IMG/VR virus record: IMGVR_UViG_3300032893_000264
Location: 1-25,136 of that record
Reading direction: 5' to 3' (one strand)
Origin: a virus
DNA: 25,136 bases
Shown: positions 8,754 to 16,784 of the stretch, piece by piece
Numbering within the stretch: position 1 is the first letter of the stretch
Layout of the letters: each line of letters begins with the position of its first letter
Made by a program: the position numbers and the translations under genes
The notes under the pieces: generated by a model
Databases searched by the model: none
Told to the model about the DNA's origin: nothing
Seen by the model: the letters and a program-made list of their open reading frames with translations, nothing else

Positions 8754-9136
8754 AACTAGTTAGAGAACATATAACTGAAGACTTTAAATCGATATTTAGG
8801 CCTTTGTCTCAAGAGCAAATTATAGATGAGATAAAACATATGTCTATAAAAGAAAAGAACGAAAGATTATTGGCTGCATCTAGGGCGGGAGATACTAAAG
8901 TAGTGGAGCTATTGCTTCGGGCTGAAGCAGATGTAAATGCTAAAGATAATGATAACTGGACTGCTTTAATGTTTGCTTCATATAAAGACCGTAGAGATGT
9001 GGTGGAACTATTGCTTCAGGCTGGAGCAAAGATGAATGTAAAAACTAATGGAGGTTGGACTGCTTTAACATTGGCTTCACTTAATGAAAATAAAGAAATA
9101 GTAGAACTATTAAAACAATATGGAGCAAAAGAATGA
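8750..9136 (+). CDS. Ankyrin-repeat protein with capsid-targeting-like N-terminus (copy 4)
   Basis: At 128 residues this is the shortest ankyrin member. It starts MKLVREHITE with ITE as the putative cleavage site, then DFKSIFRPLSQEQI, the MS.KEKNERL segment and about three repeats (LLLRAEADVNAK, LLLQAGAKMNVK), ending in LLKQYGAKE. It overlaps copies 3 and 5 by 4 bp each (ATGA). The repeat region is close to copies 1 and 6, while the N-terminal linker matches copy 3. This mosaic pattern suggests recombination among paralogues. Confidence 0.92.
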   Translation: MKLVREHITEDFKSIFRPLSQEQIIDEIKHMSIKEKNERLLAASRAGDTKVVELLLRAEADVNAKDNDNWTALMFASYKDRRDVVELLLQAGAKMNVKTNGGWTALTLASLNENKEIVELLKQYGAKE

Positions 9137-9648
9137 AGCTAGTTAGAGAACATATAAATGAGATTAAATTTAGTGATATTTTAAAACCTTTGTCTCAAGA
9201 GCAAATTTTAAGTGATATAGCTAATATGAGTCAAGAAGAAAAAGATAAAAAATTATTACATTCTGTTATGGTTAATAATGTAACTTCAGCAGAAATGTTA
9301 ATAAGTATGGGAGCAAATGTAAATAAAAAATATCATGGTTGGGATTGTTTATTATGGGCGGCATACCATGGTAATGCAGAAATAGTTAAAGTATTACTAA
9401 AAGCTCCTGGAATAGACATTGAAACAAGGGCAGAAAATGGTAGCAGAACTCCACTAATAATGTGTGCAGTATATAAAAGGAAAAGACACTATGATACAAT
9501 GAAAATATTATTAGATGCAGGAGCCAATGTAAATGCTAAAGATAGAAATGGTAATACTGCATTAGATTGGGCAAAAACTGGAGAATTAACAGATATTGAT
9601 GCAAGATTAATTATAGAACTTTTAAAACAATATGGAGCAAAAGAATAA
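9133..9648 (+). CDS. Ankyrin-repeat protein with capsid-targeting-like N-terminus (copy 5)
   Basis: The 171-residue protein begins MKLVREHINEIK, then SDILKPLSQEQI and MSQEEKDKKL. The repeats are more diverged than in the other copies: YHGWDCLLWAAYHGNAEIVKVLL, a region with a basic insert (YKRKRHYDTMKILLDAGANVNAK), and a final repeat with an insert before IIELLKQYGAKE. It is probably an older copy than 1 and 6. The start overlaps copy 4 (ATGA), and the next gene begins 2 bp after its stop. Confidence 0.92.
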   Translation: MKLVREHINEIKFSDILKPLSQEQILSDIANMSQEEKDKKLLHSVMVNNVTSAEMLISMGANVNKKYHGWDCLLWAAYHGNAEIVKVLLKAPGIDIETRAENGSRTPLIMCAVYKRKRHYDTMKILLDAGANVNAKDRNGNTALDWAKTGELTDIDARLIIELLKQYGAKE

Positions 9649-9650
9649 TT

Positions 9651-10397
9651 ATGATAATAAAAATAAATGAAACCGGCTATATACCTGCATCTTTAATAGA
9701 TACTCAATCTTTTATATTTGAAATTACATTGGGATCATCAGGTTATTTTTATTTGCCAATTACTCAAAATAATGGCTATAGTTATGATTTTATTGTTAAT
9801 TGGGGAGATAATAGTTTAAATGAAAATTATACTACTTCCTACTTTTTTTCTAATTATGCTAAACATTACTATAATGCCGGAACCTATAAAATTTCAATTA
9901 GAGGATTATGCCAATATCTTAATTTTTCAGGTGTTCCAAATTCAGCAAATCTTTCTTTAACATCTATTTTACAATGGGGTTACATAGGCATTGCAAGTTT
10001 AAATCATTCATTTTATAATTGTACCAATTTAATTAGTTTGCCTTCGGGCCCAATAACGGGAATAGATGAAACTGTAATTAATTTTGATGCAAGTTATATA
10101 TTTGGCTATTGTACTTCATTGCCATCTATTCCTTCTCAGTTGTTTCTTAATCTTTCTAACATAAACACCTTTTTATATTCTTTTTCATATTGCGTAGGTT
10201 TATCTTCAATTCCAAGTACATTATTTGATCCTACTCAATTGGCTACTAATTTTGCCTATACATTTTTTAATTGTACTCCATTGGTTGGCAATGCTCCTAC
10301 ACTATGGACTAGAGGAAATGTAACAGTTTCAACTCAGTGTTTTTATGGTTGCACCAATTTAACAAATTACGCATCAATACCTGCAGGCTGGAAATAA
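9651..10397 (+). CDS. Putative receptor-binding adhesin with PKD-like and BspA-like repeats
   Basis: This 248-residue protein has two visible parts. Residues about 38-85 look like a PKD-type beta sandwich: FIVNWGDNS, then KHYYNAGTYKISIRG. Residues about 110-248 hold BspA-like leucine-rich repeats of the form F.NCTNLISLP, FGYCTSLPSIP, FSYCVGLSSIP, FFNCTPL and FYGCTNL, each with an aromatic residue and a cysteine. Such repeats occur in bacterial surface adhesins and phage tail proteins. Its place at the end of the baseplate unit fits a host-recognition tip or fibre. There is no signal peptide, as expected for a virion protein. The exact ligand is unknown. Confidence 0.65.
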   Translation: MIIKINETGYIPASLIDTQSFIFEITLGSSGYFYLPITQNNGYSYDFIVNWGDNSLNENYTTSYFFSNYAKHYYNAGTYKISIRGLCQYLNFSGVPNSANLSLTSILQWGYIGIASLNHSFYNCTNLISLPSGPITGIDETVINFDASYIFGYCTSLPSIPSQLFLNLSNINTFLYSFSYCVGLSSIPSTLFDPTQLATNFAYTFFNCTPLVGNAPTLWTRGNVTVSTQCFYGCTNLTNYASIPAGWK

Positions 10398-10778
10398 ATG
10401 AAAAAAATGCATACCATAGGTGGAGAATCTCTAGATAAATTAAATACATTTATAGAGATTAATGCCAATAGTTGGAAAACTCCCAATAAAATTTCTGTTG
10501 AAGAATTATTATCTCAAGTAAAACATGAAAAATTTTCAAAGGAAATTGATGGAAGCACACTAGTGCTTGATGAAAATATTCAAAAAATAAAAGTTAATGA
10601 AGATCTTTTATTTTCACCTAGTGTATTTAGTGAACCTTTTGATAACCAAAATATAGATTATAATAAACCTCCTGAAGATGCATCTGTAATCACAGGAATG
10701 CATCTGATGGTTGATGATAATTATTTATATATATGGATTAAAAATAGATGGAAAAGAATTCCACTTAGTGAATACTAA
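10398..10778 (+). CDS. Small probable tail/structural protein
   Basis: The 126-residue protein begins one base after the adhesin stop. The N-terminal half is charged and helical. The C-terminus (HLMVDDNYLYIWIKNRWKRI) is a beta-rich ending of a kind I associate with small phage tail-tip or fibre-attached proteins, where a displayed value and its framing strand close the domain. The specific function is not recognisable. It is the last gene of the plus-strand baseplate unit. Its 3' end overlaps the convergent minus-strand gene by 14 bp, with no terminator between them. Confidence 0.65.
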   Translation: MKKMHTIGGESLDKLNTFIEINANSWKTPNKISVEELLSQVKHEKFSKEIDGSTLVLDENIQKIKVNEDLLFSPSVFSEPFDNQNIDYNKPPEDASVITGMHLMVDDNYLYIWIKNRWKRIPLSEY

Positions 10779-10983
10779 GAAAGGCGCTATTAGCAAAAAC
10801 ACCATCAAAAATATTAAAGGCACTATCATCAAGAAAATCATCAAAAAATTCAGTTAATAATATACTGCGCAATTCATAGGACAATTCATAGGACAATTTA
10901 TATTTCATATCAAATTTTGATGAAAGATTATAAAATAATTCATCTTTTGCTTCTTTGGCTTCTGTTCCTATGCCATTATTCAT
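10765..10983 (-). CDS. Small unknown protein downstream of the coiled-coil gene
   Basis: The 72-residue frame starts at an ATG overlapping the last 8 bp of the coiled-coil gene and ends within the last codons of the convergent plus-strand gene. It contains a four-residue tandem duplication (SYELSYELRS) from a short DNA repeat near 10876-10905. The start overlap and co-orientation support a real gene. I do not recognise the product. Confidence 0.5.
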   Translation of the reverse strand: MNNGIGTEAKEAKDELFYNLSSKFDMKYKLSYELSYELRSILLTEFFDDFLDDSAFNIFDGVFANSAFLSIH

Positions 10984-12121
10984 TTTTATAGCTGTTAAAT
11001 GCCTGCTTTACAGTAAATTCATTGGGATTTGCAATTTTTTCTCCATTGGGAAGATAGGCATCGTGAAATGTGGTAGGATAGGTATAAAAATGATTTCCCA
11101 GATTACTTAATTTTGCTACGATTTGATTTTCAATGGAAAATCTTGATCCATCCTCAAATTTAAAAAATATGGTGTTGCTTCTTAATTTATTTCCCATTAC
11201 GGTGGTAGTAAATTTTTTATTCAGTTCAGACATAAAACCACCAAGTTTTTCATACATCTTAAATTGCCATTTTGCAATGGTATCTACACTCATTTCATAT
11301 GCATCTTTTTTAACCTTTTCTTCGTAATTATCAACTAACTTATATGTTTGTTTAAAAGACATAGAGTTTTGCACAGGTTTAATATATTTTCCTATGTATT
11401 CACGATAAAATATATTGTCTTTTTCATAGTATTTATTGCTATCAAGTCCTTCAGGAAATTCTTTTTTAAATCTTTCTATGGTTTTTAAAAGAAATGATTG
11501 TTGATTAGATTCTATTACTTTTCTAAAATTTTCTGCTATTTCATCAATTGCAGATTTAATTTCAGGATTAACCTTTCCTTTTATTTCTTTAAGTTTTTTA
11601 GCTTCTTTTTGTTCTCGAGTGGGAGTAATAATTTTTTTAATTTCTTCAATTTTATCACTTAAATCACTCCAAATTTCAAGATTTTCAAAATATTTTTTTA
11701 CAAATTTTTTCTCTTTTTCTGAAAGGGCCAGTTCAATGGATTGAAGAGATTTTTTTAGTCTTTTATTTTCCACTAAACTATAAAGAGGATAGAAAAAAAT
11801 AGCTTTAAAAAATGCATGATTTTCTCTAGCATTATATAAAGATCTAAATCCTTCTTCCACTGCCAAATTTTCTAAATCATCTCTAAAAGTTTTTAAATCA
11901 TCTGTAGAGGACGATCTTTGTAAATTATCAAAAGTTCTTTCAATAAGTGTTAATTCTTTTTTATCTGTAATTGTAGGATTTTCTTCTGAAAAAGATTCAA
12001 TTTTATTTAAAAATTCTAAAAGTTTTTCACGTGTTTTAGCTGTGCGAATATTATCGTTAATAATTTCTTTTATTTTTTGATAATCAGATTCCAACGATTC
12101 AAAAACAAATTTTGCTCTCAT
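10976..12121 (-). CDS. Coiled-coil protein with a conserved C-terminal domain, possibly virion-associated
   Basis: The 381-residue protein begins MRAKFVFESLES. Residues about 10-260 are highly charged and helical, with coiled-coil-like stretches such as EKKFVKKYFENLEIW and KEAKKLKEIKGKVNPEIKS. The C-terminal 70 residues differ: FFKFEDGSRFSIENQIVAKL, then YTYPTTFHDAYLPNG and a final VKQAFNSY. That ending resembles a recurrent domain of large-phage proteins of unknown function. The N-terminus has a weak resemblance to the targeting peptides elsewhere in the window (VFE near residue 8) but lacks the L/I residue. It lies 17 bp after the protease-like gene and is followed by an overlapping small gene. 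Confidence 0.75.
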   Translation of the reverse strand: MRAKFVFESLESDYQKIKEIINDNIRTAKTREKLLEFLNKIESFSEENPTITDKKELTLIERTFDNLQRSSSTDDLKTFRDDLENLAVEEGFRSLYNARENHAFFKAIFFYPLYSLVENKRLKKSLQSIELALSEKEKKFVKKYFENLEIWSDLSDKIEEIKKIITPTREQKEAKKLKEIKGKVNPEIKSAIDEIAENFRKVIESNQQSFLLKTIERFKKEFPEGLDSNKYYEKDNIFYREYIGKYIKPVQNSMSFKQTYKLVDNYEEKVKKDAYEMSVDTIAKWQFKMYEKLGGFMSELNKKFTTTVMGNKLRSNTIFFKFEDGSRFSIENQIVAKLSNLGNHFYTYPTTFHDAYLPNGEKIANPNEFTVKQAFNSYKNE

Positions 12122-12138
12122 TTTTTATTTATTTATTT

Positions 12139-12612
12139 TCAATTAGAAAATTCAAATTCAATTTTTATATCGGAAAGATCAATATTTAAATCTCTTTGAA
12201 TTTTTTTAACAAATCTACGATCAAATAAAAAATTCCAACTATTTACTGCATTTATGGCATTTATAAGAAAATTTTCGCTTTTAACCTCATGTTTATAGGG
12301 AAATTCTTCTCTATATTCCTTTAGTGATTTTTCACTATCTGAATCTAAACATTTTTTATTGTAAAATAAAACTACATGGCTTGGAGCTACAGGACCAAAA
12401 TTCGTATTATTTTTTTCTTTTCTTTTATTTGAAATGTAGTTGCTTTTACTACTATAAGAATATAAAAAAATAAATTTAGTATCTTTATCAATTAAATTTT
12501 TTTTAATCAACCAGCGATACATTACCAAAGAAGCTATTCCACAACCTCCTTTATTAATGAGTGGAATATTATCTAAATACATTCTAACATCTTCGAGAGT
12601 TTTAAATTCCAT
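12139..12612 (-). CDS. Putative papain-like cysteine protease/hydrolase-fold protein
   Basis: The frame is open from a TTG at 12642, but the ATG at 12612 (MEFKTLEDVRMYL) is the more likely start. Counting from the TTG, C34 lies in GGCGIASLVMYRWL, H89 in PSHVVLFY and D100 in CLDSDS. A cysteine at the start of a helix, a histidine at the start of a strand and an Asp about ten residues later match the C-H-D order of papain-like, C39-like and transglutaminase-like enzymes. A protease, peptidase or amidase role is inference. It could act on host proteins, on peptidoglycan links or in virion maturation. It heads a small minus-strand unit divergent from hsp20. Confidence 0.55.
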   Translation of the reverse strand: MEFKTLEDVRMYLDNIPLINKGGCGIASLVMYRWLIKKNLIDKDTKFIFLYSYSSKSNYISNKRKEKNNTNFGPVAPSHVVLFYNKKCLDSDSEKSLKEYREEFPYKHEVKSENFLINAINAVNSWNFLFDRRFVKKIQRDLNIDLSDIKIEFEFSN

Positions 12613-12734
12613 AGAGTTAAAATTTATATGTAAATATAACAATAAATATCCAAATGATAAAATTCTTTAACAAAAATTTAACATCATTTTTAAAATCTTT
12701 TTATTATAAAAAAATATATAATTATAGAAAAATA

Positions 12735-12776
12735 TTGACCTGACGGCAATATTAATATTAAAGCTTAGGCTTAATA
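12735..12776 (+). promoter_or_regulatory. Candidate promoter and bulged hairpin upstream of hsp20
   Basis: TTGACC at 12735-12740 and TATTAA at 12756-12761 form a sigma70-like pair with a short 15-bp spacer. From 12756 to 12776 there is an inverted repeat with one bulged A: TATT(A)AAGC, loop TTAG, GCTTAATA. It could be an operator or a leader hairpin. It does not resemble a CIRCE element. Confidence 0.4.
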
Positions 12777-12794
12777 AACTAAAATTAACTATTT

Positions 12795-12802
12795 AAGGAG
12801 GT
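12795..12802 (+). promoter_or_regulatory. Strong Shine-Dalgarno site of hsp20
   Basis: AAGGAGGT lies eight bases before the ATG at 12810. It is the only strong SD that I find before a gene start in this window, where most leaders are A/T-rich without SD. Confidence 0.8.
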
Positions 12803-12809
12803 TAAAATT

Positions 12810-13301
12810 ATGAAAAATTTAGCAAAAATTCAAAATGAGATTAAAAATGAAATGCAACCTTGGGAAAAATGGCCTTATCGCCATTCACTAGAACCCTTTG
12901 ATTTATTATTTCGTAATTTTTTTGATTTTGAGACAAATTTTCTACCCGCAACTGAATCTCACCCCAAATATCCTGTGGATATTCATGAGGATGAAAATAA
13001 TTTAAATATTGAAATAGCAGTAGCAGGAGTGGAAAAAGATGATATTCAAATTGAAGAGGAAGGCAATATTTTAAGAGTTACCTATAATAAAGAAAAAGAA
13101 AATGAAGAGCCTAAAGGTGATACTAGCAAACGCTATATTCAAAGAAATATAGCAAAAAGATCATTTAGCTTTGAATGGAAAGTTTCCGATAAATGTGATT
13201 TAAAGAAAATAGATGCATCTCTTGATAAAGGAATTCTTATGATTAAAATTCCTAAAAATAAAGAAGAGGCTGTAACAAAAAATGTTATAAAAATTAAATA
13301 A
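12810..13301 (+). CDS. Small heat-shock protein of the HSP20/alpha-crystallin family
   Basis: The 163-residue protein contains an alpha-crystallin domain at about residues 54-150: YPVDIHEDENNLNIEIAVAG, the charged DDIQIEEEGNILRV segment and GILMIKIPK near 141-149. An IKI motif at the C-terminus (residues 160-162) fits the I/V-x-I/V docking tail. HSP20 proteins are ATP-independent chaperones that hold unfolding proteins as oligomers. Several large phages carry one, presumably to assist virion assembly or protect viral proteins. The gene stands alone, with its own candidate promoter, a strong SD and a terminator, unlike the overlapping genes around it, so its control and timing are probably separate. 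Confidence 0.95.
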   Translation: MKNLAKIQNEIKNEMQPWEKWPYRHSLEPFDLLFRNFFDFETNFLPATESHPKYPVDIHEDENNLNIEIAVAGVEKDDIQIEEEGNILRVTYNKEKENEEPKGDTSKRYIQRNIAKRSFSFEWKVSDKCDLKKIDASLDKGILMIKIPKNKEEAVTKNVIKIK

Positions 13302-13328
13302 AAATAAATTTTGTCAGGGGTTAATATT

Positions 13329-13354
13329 AAAAGGGACTTTTTAGTCCCTTTTTT
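13329..13354. terminator. Bidirectional terminator between hsp20 and the effector operon
   Basis: AAAAGGGACT (13329-13338) pairs perfectly with AGTCCCTTTT (13343-13352) around a TTTT loop, with T runs on one side and A runs on the other. It can end both the hsp20 transcript and the converging minus-strand transcript from 18.2 kb. Confidence 0.9.
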
Positions 13355-13357
13355 ATT

Positions 13358-16336
13358 TTAAATAGGAGGGTATCCAGGAAATCCAAACGTCTTTGCTCCC
13401 GTAGTTGTAAAATTTTTAAGTAAAAAAGTTAACCAGGGTAAATTTGCAAGACTTAAAAGTTCATATTTTGGAAAAGGATCTTTTTTTATTAATAGTGGCA
13501 TTGCCAATAGTAAAGCAGTTTTATAGGCATTAAAATCAAATATGGATGATGTATTATAATCTCCCCTCATTAAATCTTCGTTATTTAATTTAAATTTATT
13601 TAAAAATTTATCTAATTCACTATTATTAATGTTATCATTTATATGTGTATCAATATTTATTATGGGTGTAGGATTTTTAAGAGTTAATCCAAAATTTGCA
13701 GTTTCAGGAACCAAATGAATGGGAAATGCAGCTAGGGTTAAATCAATTTTATCTGCCAATGAAGATAATTCATCTAATTTATTATTTATTTCATTTTCAG
13801 TATCTTCCAAAGATTTTATAGTTCCTGCTACAGAACTTCCAGAATTATAAGCTTCATATAATATTGCATATAATTTTGTTAATTCCCATTTTTTAGTATT
13901 TAAAGAAAGAATTTGATTTTGTAGCTCTAAATTTAATTGTGTCCATTGCGCATATTGTTTGTCGTAATTTAAATTTTGTTGAATTCCCTTTAGCATTTGA
14001 ATATCAGGAGAAGAATACTTTTTTGGTTTATTTTCTTTATTTTTTTGCAATTGATTAGTATCATTGGTAAGTTCTTCATTTATATCATTAATTTGCTCAT
14101 TAATCTTATTTAATTGAGGTTTAATAAGATTTTGTTTGAGACTATTTAAACTATCTCCTATGGCTTTTTTAAGAGCATTAATTTCTGCTTTTAAAGAAGT
14201 GGTTGGATCTCCTATGGGAACTGCATACAATGAAGAATAATTTACAAATAATGTCCAGGGAAAAATATAAACTCCACATATAGATATGCCAATAACAATA
14301 AATCCGTATTTTGTGTTTATACTTTTTAATGGAATATAAACTACTGGAAATAAAATAGGATTTGGCACTATCCATCCTGTAGACCATCCTGTAACTGGAT
14401 TTGCCACACTAACCAATGTAGCGTAGGCACAATATTTTAGCCAATATTCTATATCTCCAAAACCATATTTTGATTCTGGATTTAAGTAATCATTGGTTTC
14501 TTTATTTTTGCAATTATTTTTTTCGGAAAATTTATATAATCTTGCTTCATAGGTTCCATTCCAAGGAATTATGGTGTAATAAGAAAATTCCGCCAAACTA
14601 TTAAGTTCATTTTGTGTTTGCTCTATGGATGCTGGCAAAGAATTTAATTGTATCCATAAATTATCCATAAAATTTTTTATGGTATTTCCCTCAATTATTG
14701 TTTGAGTTTTAAGATCAATTTTTCCTTTTCTTTGGGAAATAAAATTACTTATCATTGTTGTAAAAGTTATTTCTAAAGAAGTAGGATTTTTTATGGCTGC
14801 CAAAGTTTTTTGATATTCCTTATAATATGAAAGCAAATCATATTCAGAGGGTAATGCAGCAGTTATTGCAGCAATATCATATGCGGTTTGCCCCAATGAA
14901 TTAAGATTACTATAATATAAATTTTGTGTATTATCCAATTGATCTTTTATTGCTGAAAGATTTTCATTTTTAGCATTTTTTTCTACATTATCCTTTCCTG
15001 AAATAGTTTGAACATCATTGTTGTAATTTGTATCTAATGTATTAAAATTTTTAACTATGGAATCATATTGAATTTTAACCCCTACATTAATATTTGCTGT
15101 AGAAGAATCATCTTCAGTTGCTATTGCCAACATGGGAGGATATAAAAAATCTACAAAATAATTTTTAAGAAAAGCCTTTGTATCATTAAGTTCTTGATAT
15201 TGTTGCTGCAATAAAGTTGTTTTAGATGAAATAGGATCATCTACTGGTTCCGAAATATCTCTTAAAACTATTTCATTTTTTTGAACATTATCTACAAAAC
15301 CATTTATGGGAGCATATAAAACTGTACTACCCAAATTAGCTATTTTGGTATCAGGAGTCACATATGATCCAATGCCAACAAATGAAATAAATGCTTGGGA
15401 AGTATCATTTTGAATAACTGCATAGGTAGCAATATCCTGTGATGTACTTATATTTGTTGAAGTTTCTGAATTTTGAACTACTGCACAAGTTAAAGCAGTT
15501 TTTAATTCTATTGGCATGTGTGGCACCAGATCATCATCGTTATTAACTGGACAATTTAAAGTGGTGGGTAATGGTAATATATTAACAGAAATATCAAAGG
15601 GTTCCTGTATATTTTCACATATGGTATCTGAAGCTATAGATGCAAGAGAATTTTTTGAATTATTAAAAATTTTTAATCTATTTCCCAAATAAATTCCTGT
15701 GGCTATAGCTATAGCCAATAAAACATTATCAATTTGTTCAAAGCTATTTAATAAATTAGTAAATTCTTTTGTAGATTGATTTTCATTTTTTAAAAATCCA
15801 TAACAATAGCGTAATAACCTTTGAACATATTGTGTTCTATGGAGTGAAGGAAGTTCTGTGGAAAAAAGTTCCTTTACCAAATCTATTATATGATAAAGTA
15901 AATAGGTATAGGATAAAAGTTTAGCACCGTAGTTTTGAACTTCAAGAGTAATTTTATTAAGTTCATTTAAATTAATGGCACTATCGATATCATTTATTTG
16001 TGATGCCAATGATAAAAAATTTCCTGTTTTAATAGAAGCTAAAGGAATAGAACTTTTATTATTTAAGCACGCATTTAATAAATTATTTAGACCATCTGTA
16101 GTTGATTGTGTAGAAGCGTAATTAATTATGGTATTGGAATTTTTATCCTTCTTTAAAAAATTATTTATTTCTTGAGAAGTTTTTTGAATAGGAACTAATT
16201 TTTCAATTAAAGTAAGTGATGAAAGAAGCAATGCAGATAGGCTAAGAGGCTTAGAGAAAAATTGTTTTTCTTCCTGTAAGTCCTCTTGAAATTGTAAATT
16301 ATATTTATTAACCAATGCTTCAATGAATTCATTCAT
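13358..16336 (-). CDS. Large protein of unknown function with lipoyl-like, hydrophobic and coiled-coil segments
   Basis: This 992-residue protein is the last gene of the ART/2H operon; its ATG overlaps the ART stop by 8 bp. The N-terminal third is helical and hydrophobic in places. Around residues 320-360 lies a beta-hammerhead or lipoyl-like segment (GSYVTPDTKIANLG, then YAPINGFVDNV and NEIVLRD). Glutamine- and asparagine-rich coiled-coil stretches flank a hydrophobic region near residues 625-705 (KYGFIVIGISICGVYIFPW), which may be one or two membrane segments or a membrane-interacting part. A second coiled-coil region follows. It could be a structural protein of tail or head, or one that interacts with the cell envelope at infection. 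I do not recognise the family. It ends three bases before the bidirectional terminator. Confidence 0.7.
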   Translation of the reverse strand: MNEFIEALVNKYNLQFQEDLQEEKQFFSKPLSLSALLLSSLTLIEKLVPIQKTSQEINNFLKKDKNSNTIINYASTQSTTDGLNNLLNACLNNKSSIPLASIKTGNFLSLASQINDIDSAINLNELNKITLEVQNYGAKLLSYTYLLYHIIDLVKELFSTELPSLHRTQYVQRLLRYCYGFLKNENQSTKEFTNLLNSFEQIDNVLLAIAIATGIYLGNRLKIFNNSKNSLASIASDTICENIQEPFDISVNILPLPTTLNCPVNNDDDLVPHMPIELKTALTCAVVQNSETSTNISTSQDIATYAVIQNDTSQAFISFVGIGSYVTPDTKIANLGSTVLYAPINGFVDNVQKNEIVLRDISEPVDDPISSKTTLLQQQYQELNDTKAFLKNYFVDFLYPPMLAIATEDDSSTANINVGVKIQYDSIVKNFNTLDTNYNNDVQTISGKDNVEKNAKNENLSAIKDQLDNTQNLYYSNLNSLGQTAYDIAAITAALPSEYDLLSYYKEYQKTLAAIKNPTSLEITFTTMISNFISQRKGKIDLKTQTIIEGNTIKNFMDNLWIQLNSLPASIEQTQNELNSLAEFSYYTIIPWNGTYEARLYKFSEKNNCKNKETNDYLNPESKYGFGDIEYWLKYCAYATLVSVANPVTGWSTGWIVPNPILFPVVYIPLKSINTKYGFIVIGISICGVYIFPWTLFVNYSSLYAVPIGDPTTSLKAEINALKKAIGDSLNSLKQNLIKPQLNKINEQINDINEELTNDTNQLQKNKENKPKKYSSPDIQMLKGIQQNLNYDKQYAQWTQLNLELQNQILSLNTKKWELTKLYAILYEAYNSGSSVAGTIKSLEDTENEINNKLDELSSLADKIDLTLAAFPIHLVPETANFGLTLKNPTPIINIDTHINDNINNSELDKFLNKFKLNNEDLMRGDYNTSSIFDFNAYKTALLLAMPLLIKKDPFPKYELLSLANLPWLTFLLKNFTTTGAKTFGFPGYPPI

Positions 16337-16784
16337 AAATTTTCTTAATTGATAAAACTTCGCTCTTAGTTACATCTATGATAACTTCTCTTTCTTCTGA
16401 ATCATTATTCCAATTATATCTTTTACTAAAATCTTCAAAATCAATAACTATAAAAGGTTTATATTCTATCATATATGTCCAATCTCCTCCACTAAATAAC
16501 ATTGCACTTTTATATGTTTTACTTGTTGATACATATTTTTGTATTTTATCAAAATCTAATATTTCTTTAGGTGTAAATTTTTCATCATTATAGCCAGAAA
16601 CACACCTATAAACCTTTGAAAGTGGTTTAGATTTAATATTTAATTTTTTAGATAAATTAGCAATTTTATTTAATTCATCATAAGCTCCTGCATAAGAAAC
16701 CCAATGATCTAAATATTTTATCAACCAATTAAAATCATTTTCATAATCTTCATTTAGCCAAAATTTATAGGATATAAAGTTCAT
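16329..16784 (-). CDS. Putative ADP-ribosyltransferase (R-S-E class) with a targeting-like N-terminus
   Basis: The 151-residue protein shows the ordered motifs of arginine-type mono-ADP-ribosyltransferases: R60 in KVYRCVSG, the STS strand at 86-88 (KYVSTSKTYKSA) and the ExE pair E131/E133 in SEEREVIID. Such enzymes transfer ADP-ribose from NAD+ to proteins; T4 Alt, ModA and ModB modify host RNA polymerase and other targets. The N-terminus (ISYKFWLNE) ends in LNE at residues 10-12, a match to the T4 prohead-protease consensus (L/I)xE, so the protein may be packaged and injected as Alt is. It is smaller than ModA, so the fold must be minimal. It overlaps the 2H gene by 4 bp and the 992-residue gene by 8 bp. 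The target cannot be read from the sequence. Confidence 0.75.
   Translation of the reverse strand: MNFISYKFWLNEDYENDFNWLIKYLDHWVSYAGAYDELNKIANLSKKLNIKSKPLSKVYRCVSGYNDEKFTPKEILDFDKIQKYVSTSKTYKSAMLFSGGDWTYMIEYKPFIVIDFEDFSKRYNWNNDSEEREVIIDVTKSEVLSIKKIYE

Noticed and set aside
10976-12121. Targeting propeptide on the coiled-coil protein (MRAKFVFESLE)
   Set aside because: It has VFE in place of (L/I)xE and a different pattern from the other peptides; too weak to count.
12612-12642. TTG start at 12642 for the protease-like gene
   Set aside because: The ten added residues have no supporting conservation and there is no SD; the ATG at 12612 is preferred, though not proven.
12642-12810. tRNA or other structured RNA in the gap before hsp20
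   Set aside because: I see no cloverleaf arms or conserved tRNA bases; the gap holds AT-rich DNA plus the promoter and hairpin noted above.
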